From Dactylorhiza incarnata (taxonomy: Eukaryota > Streptophyta > Magnoliopsida > Asparagales > Orchidaceae), in contig JAWHQI010000049.1 in NCBI GenBank assembly GCA_033032865.1, positions 8,915,001 through 8,979,000 of the forward strand: a stretch of 64,000 bases of DNA, written 5' to 3'. The notes under the pieces are model-generated. The model saw nothing but the letters and a program-made list of their open reading frames with translations, was not told the DNA's origin and did not search any database. Below are positions 57,863-64,000 of this stretch, piece by piece. How positions within the stretch are numbered: position 1 is the first letter of the stretch; the number at the start of each line of letters is the position of its first letter. Position numbers and translations under genes: made by a program.

Positions 57863-58969
57863 ATGGCTAACCATGAGTTTGCCCAAGCTCCTTTTCAGGA
57901 AGACTGTGCTCATTTTCCGGCCCATGCTGATGTCACTTATCCTTCAACTCCTTTTATTGTTGTATTAGAGGAGGCTTCTCCCTTTACAAACAGAGTTCGT
58001 TCGGAGTAAATTTCTAATGATTTTAGAGAGCCGCATCTTACTGTCTTCTCGGGAGTAGATCCTATCAGTCATCTTCAAGATTTCGAATCGGCTATCTCGT
58101 TAAGGACTATTTCAGATGGAATTAAGTGCAAATTATTAGTTATATCCTTTGACAGTCAAGCTAGAGAATGGTTCTATAAGCTGCCACCTCAATCAATTAC
58201 CTGCTTTAAAGAGCTTCGAAGAGCACTTCTCTTGAGGTTTGCTACCTAGAAGAAGCGGAAGAGAGACCCAGCAGCTCTTTTTCAAATCAAGCAAGGAGAT
58301 AATGAGACTCTTGCACAATTCGTTGATAGGTTCCAGAAGGAAATTCTTGAAATCATTTATGTTAATCAGGAATTGTATAGAATCGTCTTGATAAATAGAT
58401 TACAAGAAGGTCCTCTCAAATTTGAAGTTAGCATAAATGAACCTGAGACTTACGGACATCTTATCAGAATAGCAAATCAATTTATCGAAGGAGAGATAGC
58501 AAATCCTAATTACGCCTCTTCTTCGAATCAAAGAACCCAACTAGGCCAAAGGAATTCTTATCACCAACATCCGTTTTTGTCACAAAATATTCCACAAGCA
58601 AAAGATTTTGGATCTTACTCTTTTCCTCAGAATATATCTACTCAACACCCGCAACAATATGCATCACCTGAATTTGTGGAAGACTGTCCTATTCAGTCTT
58701 CCAATCCGAGGACACTTCAAACCGAGAATTATCCAGGAGGGTATACTCAGTTTAATATTCCCATGGAAAAGTTTCTTATGACCTTTCAGGATATGCCAGA
58801 GTTTAGAGTTCCTCGCCCTATGAGATCAAAAGCCAAATATCATCATGGAGAACTCTTCTGCAAATATCACTCAGACATTGGTCATGATACAGAACATTGT
58901 CTAGCTCTTTGGAAGCTAGTAGATGAACTATGGGAAGCAGGAAAGTTACAAGTTCATCTTGATCAATAA
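57863..58969 (+). pseudogene. H gag (Tat lineage)
   Basis: ATG at 57863. The gag domain reads REPHLTVFSGVDPISHLQDF, ESAISLRTISDGIKCKLLVI, AREWFYKLPPQSITCFKELR and then QIKQGDNETLAQFVDRFQKE, the pattern of Tat/Ogre gag. The C-terminus has CKYHSDIGHDTEHCLALWKL, the histidine/cysteine motif typical of that lineage. Two in-frame stops, TAA 58007-58009 and TAG 58247-58249, interrupt it. The following 198 codons are open. Roughly 370 codons in all. No protease or other pol domain follows, so H was nonautonomous. Confidence 0.85.
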
Positions 58970-60920
58970 TATGACAGTTTACCCTCCACCAGAAGCAATT
59001 TTACAAGCAAAGGGTTTTTTTCATTCGATAAAATAAGTACATAGAATAGAGATGAGATAGAATTTCATTCACTTTTTGTTTTGTGCACCTCCCATTTGTT
59101 TGGAGTTTCCTGCATCTTTTCTAGATTCATTTGTAATAGGTAAAAGAGAATAACAAAATACTTTGATAAAACATCAGAGCTAAAGAGTTCGTTGTTGGCG
59201 ATTTAATCCTCAAGAACGCGGATGCAACAACAAGACTTGACTCTGCTGGAATGCATGAATCACGACTAAATGAGGTCATTTATTATAAAAAAAGTATTAA
59301 GAATGATGCATATCGTCTCCAATCTTATGAAGGGGAAGATTTATCTCACACGTGGAGTGGAGATGACCTCAAGCGTTTCTTTTCTTAAAACTTGTATTTT
59401 TTGTCTTTATTTCTTTCTTTTTGAAAGCTTTATGATGATGAGGATGTAAATTCTTACTTCGTGCATATTAGAAAGAAAACCTTGAGATATTTTAGCTAAC
59501 TATTAAAGGCTATGGTCCTACCAAGAGAGGTATCGACGGATCCTACTTCATTCCCCCTCAACTTGAAGCTTGAGTGGTAAAATCTGCTAGGACCACAGGT
59601 AGCGGGGAGATTTCGCATATGTGTAAAAGTGGCTCGCCAAGATCGTGCGGAGGAACTTTAGTATGTCGGGTCCTAACTGACATCTGACACACCTCTACAT
59701 TAAGGGAGGTTTAGGTGAATGTTCAGCTCTGTCATGCATTATAGGAGTACATCGTTACAGCCTTGATGATCTTTCTGGGGAAAGCAATGCCATTGTAACC
59801 TCCGCGGTATGACCGCACCTGCCCTATGGATCATGTTGTTTTGTGACCCTCGAATGCTCATTAGTGTGAGGATAGCCAAGAGGAGGTTGGTTGTATGGTG
59901 TAACCTTAGATAGTCTCTTGGGGAAAGCAATGTCGGTATGGCCTCCGCGGCATAACCACACCTCCTCATTTTTGATCATTCAGAGTTGTTAATTGGTCTC
60001 TCTTCTTCTTCTTCTTCTCTCTTCCTAAAGTTATGCTGGACCACAAGAGATCCTGCTGCCAGGATTTCATTAGCCAGGTGGGGCAGGTTGATCTCACGAT
60101 GAGGCCAGCAAAGGATAGATTATACTATTTCTTCAAGAATGGAGCGGTCTGAAATATCGGTGATCGCCAGTTGCGGGTTTTCTCTGATAAGTCGGTCTGT
60201 AACATCTATGACCGCAAGCTATGATTATATCGATAAATTGAAAAATGGATTGTAACGTATGAGATCGCAGGCCATGGTTATTTTATCAAAGTGGTCAGGA
60301 GTATTGGAGACCGCCCACCTGGGTCTCCTCCAAAATATCTTCTAATCAAAATGTGATAAAAGTCATTTGGAATCATCATCTGAGGACTTCTCTAATATTT
60401 ACTCTTATGATGGGCGGTCTGGAAAAATTGAGATCACAGATTGAATGTTTCCTTTACCTTGTTATTAAGCAGTCTGGAGAGCGAAATATATAAGGGTATT
60501 CATGAAATCTATATTCTATTCTTCCACTAGGAAGCGGTCTGAAAAGCTAAGACTGCCGGTTATTTATCTTCAAAGACCCAAAGTTCCTCAAGGTCTAGTT
60601 ATCATACGCAGAAAGAGCAGTCTAAATTATTTGAGAGCGCCATTTACCTCTTAAAGGGTATTCAAAGTATACAACAGAGTTCAGGATCATCATTTATGGA
60701 TTACCATGATTTGGTTCCTCTACAGAAGATCTCAAGTATTGAAGATCGCCATTTGCAATTAGTTGACATCAGAATTATTTCATAATAAAACAATCTTGAA
60801 TGGTCAAAATTAACATCTTCTCATATCATTATAAATGCGGTTTCAAGATCGCAAGATTACCATTCTTTAACCGGCGACCTCCAAGGTATGCGGTTTGAAG
60901 ATCGCAAGATAAGCAGGGAT
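58970..60920 (+). other. H internal noncoding region
   Basis: No gene. Two copies of CTTGGGGAAAGCAATG/CTCCGCGGTATGACC-like sequence at about 59775 and 59915. From about 60130 to 60880 there are diverged units built around GCGGTCTG...GATCGCC, each 80-110 bp. Such variable 3' repeats are typical of Tat elements. Confidence 0.55.
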
Positions 60921-61205
60921 AAGCAGGTGCTCGCAGGTTCTCTTCAGGTACTCACATATTCTATGTTCCGCATACCTGTTCTCATATCTTTTGCAGAGAA
61001 AAGCAGGTGCTCGCAGGTTCTATTCAGGTACTCACTTATTCTATGTTCAGCGTACATATTCTCATATCTTTTGTAGAGAAAAGCAGGTGCTCAGAGGTTC
61101 TATTCAGGTACTCGCATATTCTATGTTCCGCATATCTGTTCTCATATCTTTTGCAAAGAAAAGCAGGTGCTCGCGAGTTCTCTTTAGATACTCGCGTTTA
61201 ATTTT
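60921..61205 (+). repeat. 80 bp tandem repeat in H
   Basis: Four copies beginning AAGCAGGTGCTC at 60921, 61001, 61081 and 61161, with CTCATATCTTTTGCAGAGAA. Apparent open frames are produced by the repeat. Confidence 0.88.
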
Positions 61206-61414
61206 TCTTTTTACCTGCTTGAACCACTCTTTTACCTGAGATAAACAGTTGTTCATAAACTCTCTTCAGGCATTAATAAGTTCCCACAGGTACTTTCACT
61301 TTTGTATATACTCGTATTTTTTGTTCTGACATAAGAGGTGGATCTCGATTTGCACGGGTAAGTTCTATTTTTTCAAGTTTCTCAAAACTAGAAAAAATGC
61401 AGGGATTATGTTTA

Positions 61415-62112
61415 CCCCTTGGGCGACCTCGCCCTTGGAGGTCTCCCCATGGGCATCCTCGCCCTTGGGAGGTCGCCCCCTGGGCGACCTCACCCTTGAG
61501 GTCTCCCCCTAGGCGACCTCTCCCTTGGAGGTTGCCCCTTAGGTGACCTTGCCCTTGGGAGGTCTCCCCTTGGGTGACCTCGCCCTTGGAGGTCGCCCAC
61601 TGGGCGACCTCGCCCTTGGGAGGTCACCCCCTGGGCGACCTTGCCCTTGGTAGGTCGCCCCCGGGCGACCTCGCCCTTGGAGGAAGCCCCCTGGGTGACC
61701 TCTCCCTTGGGAGGTCTCCCCCTGGGCGACCTCGCCCATGGAGGTCGCCCCCCTGGGCGTCCTCGCCCATGGGAGGTCGCCCCCTTGGGCGACCTCGCCC
61801 ATGGGAGGTCACCCCCTGGGCGACCTCACCCATGGGAGGTCACCCCCTGGGCGACCTCACCCTTGGAGGTCTCCAAATGGCCGACCTCACCCTTGGAGGT
61901 CGCCCCCTGGGCGACCTTGCCCTTGGAGGTCGCCCCTTGTGCAACCTCGCCATTGGGAGGTCGCCCCTTGTGCGACCTCGCCCTTGGGTGGTCACCACCT
62001 AGGTTACCTCGCCCTTGGGAGGTCGCCCCCTAGGCAACCTCGCCCTTGGAGGTTGCCTGCTGTGCGACCTCTCCCTGTGGAGGTCGCCCCCCTGGGCGAC
62101 CTCGCCAGGTCG
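61415..62112 (+). repeat. GGTCGCC palindromic array in the H 3' LTR
   Basis: More than 20 copies of a 29-32 bp unit, GACCTCGCCCTTGGGAGGTC joined to GCCCCCTGGGC. Each holds the interrupted palindrome GGTCGCC...GGGCGACC. Apparent Pro/Gly/Arg proteins on both strands come from it. TATA box at 62352-62360, about 240 bp later. Confidence 0.9.
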
Positions 62113-62606
62113 CCTCACCGGGCGACCTCGCCCTGGGGGGTCTCGGTCCCGTGCAGTACTTTTTTTAGGCGATCTCTCTCTTCAAGTGATTCAGGTCCAG
62201 ACGATCTCAGTAGGTCCAGATGATCTCAGCAGGTCTAGACGATCTCAGCAGGTCCAAACGATCTCAGCAGGTCCAGACAATCTCAGTGGTCTCAGCAGAT
62301 ACGGGCATCCTATTACTTTTGGTCCTGCCCGTTCGGGCAGGCCCTCTCCCCTATAAATAGAGGGGCATGGGTACCAGTTGGTGGATCTTGGAGAGGTTTC
62401 CAGCTCCCAACCAGTAACTTAAGCGATCTCCAGTTTTTGAGAATGCAGAGACCTCGCCGTCTCTCTTTTCAGGAGACCTCGCTATCTCTTTTTTCTCCCT
62501 CTCTCACTCCTTCACTCGTAGCTCAAAGTAACCGACCACCCAACAATTTCACCCCTCGTTCTCCAGTTTGAGCAAGTGGGGACCTGGTACATTTTTGGTA
62601 TCAACA
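62113..62606 (+). repeat. H 3' LTR, promoter end
   Basis: Contains a small repeat of GATCTCAGCAGGTCCAGAC units (62190-62300), TATAAATAG at 62352-62360, CTCTCTTTTCAGGAGACC and the LTR end TATCAACA at 62606. Confidence 0.8.
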
Positions 62607-63882
62607 GTTCCGATCCGAGGTCATTTGGAGAAACTGACCATTTTGAGTATTATAGCGCGTCACGACGACGTCATTTTAGTATATTGAGCATACGTGCTCT
62701 TAATCGACTTTCGTTAGTTGCATTAGACTCGTATAAATGATACGAGTTCAACGGAATTGGTTTCGTCTCGATCTGAGGTGATTTGGAGAAAGTGACCATT
62801 TTGAGTATCGTGCGCGTCACGACGACGCCATTTTAGAAATATTGAGCATATATGCTCCGAATTGACTTTCGTCAATTGCATTAGACTCATATAATTGATA
62901 CGAGTTCAATGGAACTCGTTTTGTCTCGATCCAAGGTCGTTTAGAGAGCGTGACCATTTTGAGTATCGTAGCGTGTCATGACGATGCCATTTTAGTGTAT
63001 TCAGCATGCGTGCTCTGAATCGACTTTTGCCGGTTGCATTAGACTTGTATAATAGATACGAGTTCAACGAAACTCGATTCGTCTCGATCTGAGGTTGTTG
63101 AAAGAAAATGACCATTTTGAGTATCGTAGCGCGTCACGACGACACATTTTAGAATATTGAGCATACGTGCTCCGAATCAACTTCCGTAAGTTGCGTTAGA
63201 CTCGTATAGTTGATACAAGTACAAGGAAACTCATTTCGTCTCGCTCCGAGGTCATATAGAGAATATGGCCGTTTCAAGTAGCGCATCACGAGGACACAAA
63301 TTGTGGATATTAAGCATACGAACTTCGATTCGAGTTCTATCAATCCATGTAGAATCGTATAGTCAATACGAGTGCAACTGAACTCATTTCGTTCCGTTCC
63401 AAGATCATATGGTGAATATCATCATTTTGAGTATTATTGCGCATCACGACGACGCCATTTTGGAATAATGGGCTAATGAACTCAGATTTGAACCTAATCA
63501 GTTGCATTGCACTCGTATGGTCAATACGAGATCAACAAAATTTGTTGCACCCAATTTTGACGCCGTCGGGTCAACATCGGTCCAAACGAGCTTTATGGTG
63601 CACCGAAAAGCATGCACACACTGATTTTGTTAAAATACCCCCAACTTTGGCTTGACACCCAACGACTTGGACCTACTTTGACCTTACCCGCATAGGGGGA
63701 CCCACCCTATAGTTGACTTTGGTCAAAACCACTAAAAAGTGGAATTTTCTTATTTAAAGCATCCACCCAAGGTCAACTCATCAAGGCCTCACCTTGGACC
63801 ACACTCAGCCCTAATGAGCTCTGATTTCAAGGTTAAACCCATGAAGTTAACTTGGGTTTGGGCCTAAAGCAAGAAGCCCATC

Positions 63883-63948
<66 letters not shown>

Positions 63949-64000
63949 CTCTCTCCTTTTCTAGAATATTTTTGTGTCGTAATTTTGTATTTTAAATAAT
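62607..64000 (+). mobile_element. I: F-family LTR in plus orientation, partial
   Basis: 62607-63480 has about six copies of a 157 bp unit with ACCATTTTGAGTATCGTAGC, GCGTCACGACGACGCCATTT and TTGCATTAGACTCGTATA, homologous to F's repeat on the opposite strand. 63550-63780 aligns with the reverse complement of 46550-46720 (CGACTTGGACC...ACTTTGACC, GGGGACCCACCCTA). Continues past the window. No gene. Confidence 0.8.
63888..63943 (+). repeat. CT microsatellite
   Basis: About 28 CT dinucleotides. Confidence 0.97.

Larger units (their letters stand above)
57024..62606 (+). mobile_element. H: Tat-type Ty3/gypsy element carrying gag only
   Basis: The two ends (57024-57563 and 61415-62606) share the GGTCGCC array, promoter region and end GTATCAACA, so they are LTRs. 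The 5' LTR is cut at its left side. Internal sequence has a Tat-like gag and about 2.4 kb of repeats, with no pol domain. The tRNA primer cannot be identified with confidence. The 3' LTR start is not resolved. H lies inside an F-family LTR, whose sequence resumes at 62607. Confidence 0.8.

Noticed and set aside
1..64000. Host gene, tRNA or rRNA genes
   Set aside because: Short tRNA-like matches are primer-binding sites only. All long coding similarity is to retrotransposon proteins or the transposon-linked accessory gene.

Overview
This window is plant nuclear DNA made almost entirely of nested LTR retrotransposons. I found no host protein gene, rRNA, tRNA gene or organellar segment. The lineages are plant types: Ty1/copia elements with the Sirevirus hallmark of repeated polypurine tracts, Ty3/gypsy Athila, Tat and chromodomain-bearing Tekay/Del elements, initiator-Met and Asp tRNA primer sites, and TATA-box promoters in the LTRs. 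A flowering plant with a large, repeat-rich genome is the best reading. Species cannot be named from the sequence.

Layout, left to right (names are mine). R1 is an old copia element on the minus strand (1-17863). It is split by a solo copia LTR (S1, 1873-3480) and by an almost full-length Sirevirus-like element (A, plus strand, 7050-17609, perfect TTTAT target duplication). R1's own 5' LTR is cut at 17864 by E, a Tekay/Del gypsy element on the minus strand. E is itself split by an Athila element (C, 19263-30003, GAGAT duplication) inside its LTR, by a solo 2.7 kb LTR (S2, 31798-34512, CAAAC duplication) inside its integrase, and by a roughly 5 kb LTR (F, 36502-47681) between its protease and reverse transcriptase. 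F carries the youngest insertion, B (38814-44923), a copia element with intact gag, a protease fused to an accessory protein, and no integrase or reverse transcriptase. E ends abruptly at 47822 against a copia LTR fragment (G-, minus), which holds a short Athila-like derivative (D, 48512-54185, ACAAG duplication). Then come a plus-strand relative of the same copia family (G+, 54262-57023), a Tat-type gag-only element (H, 57024-62606), and an F-family LTR in the opposite orientation (I, 62607-64000, running off the window).

The window is short of autonomous elements. A, C and E have recognisable pol genes, all broken. B, D and H keep gag or gag-like genes only, although B and D have well-matched LTR pairs, so their movement must have depended on enzymes supplied in trans.

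The most interesting pattern is a set of family-specific, CpG-rich palindromic words. Each LTR family carries its own word or hairpin, repeated in tandem, usually just upstream of the TATA box. In the copia elements the same word also appears inside gag and beside an accessory gene. That accessory gene resembles the plant transposon protein family Transposase_32; it lies in sense in R1 and B but antisense in A. At equivalent positions in A and G+ the words differ while a flanking noncoding block is conserved. I propose, as inference only, that words and accessory gene form a self-recognition, enhancer or anti-silencing module.
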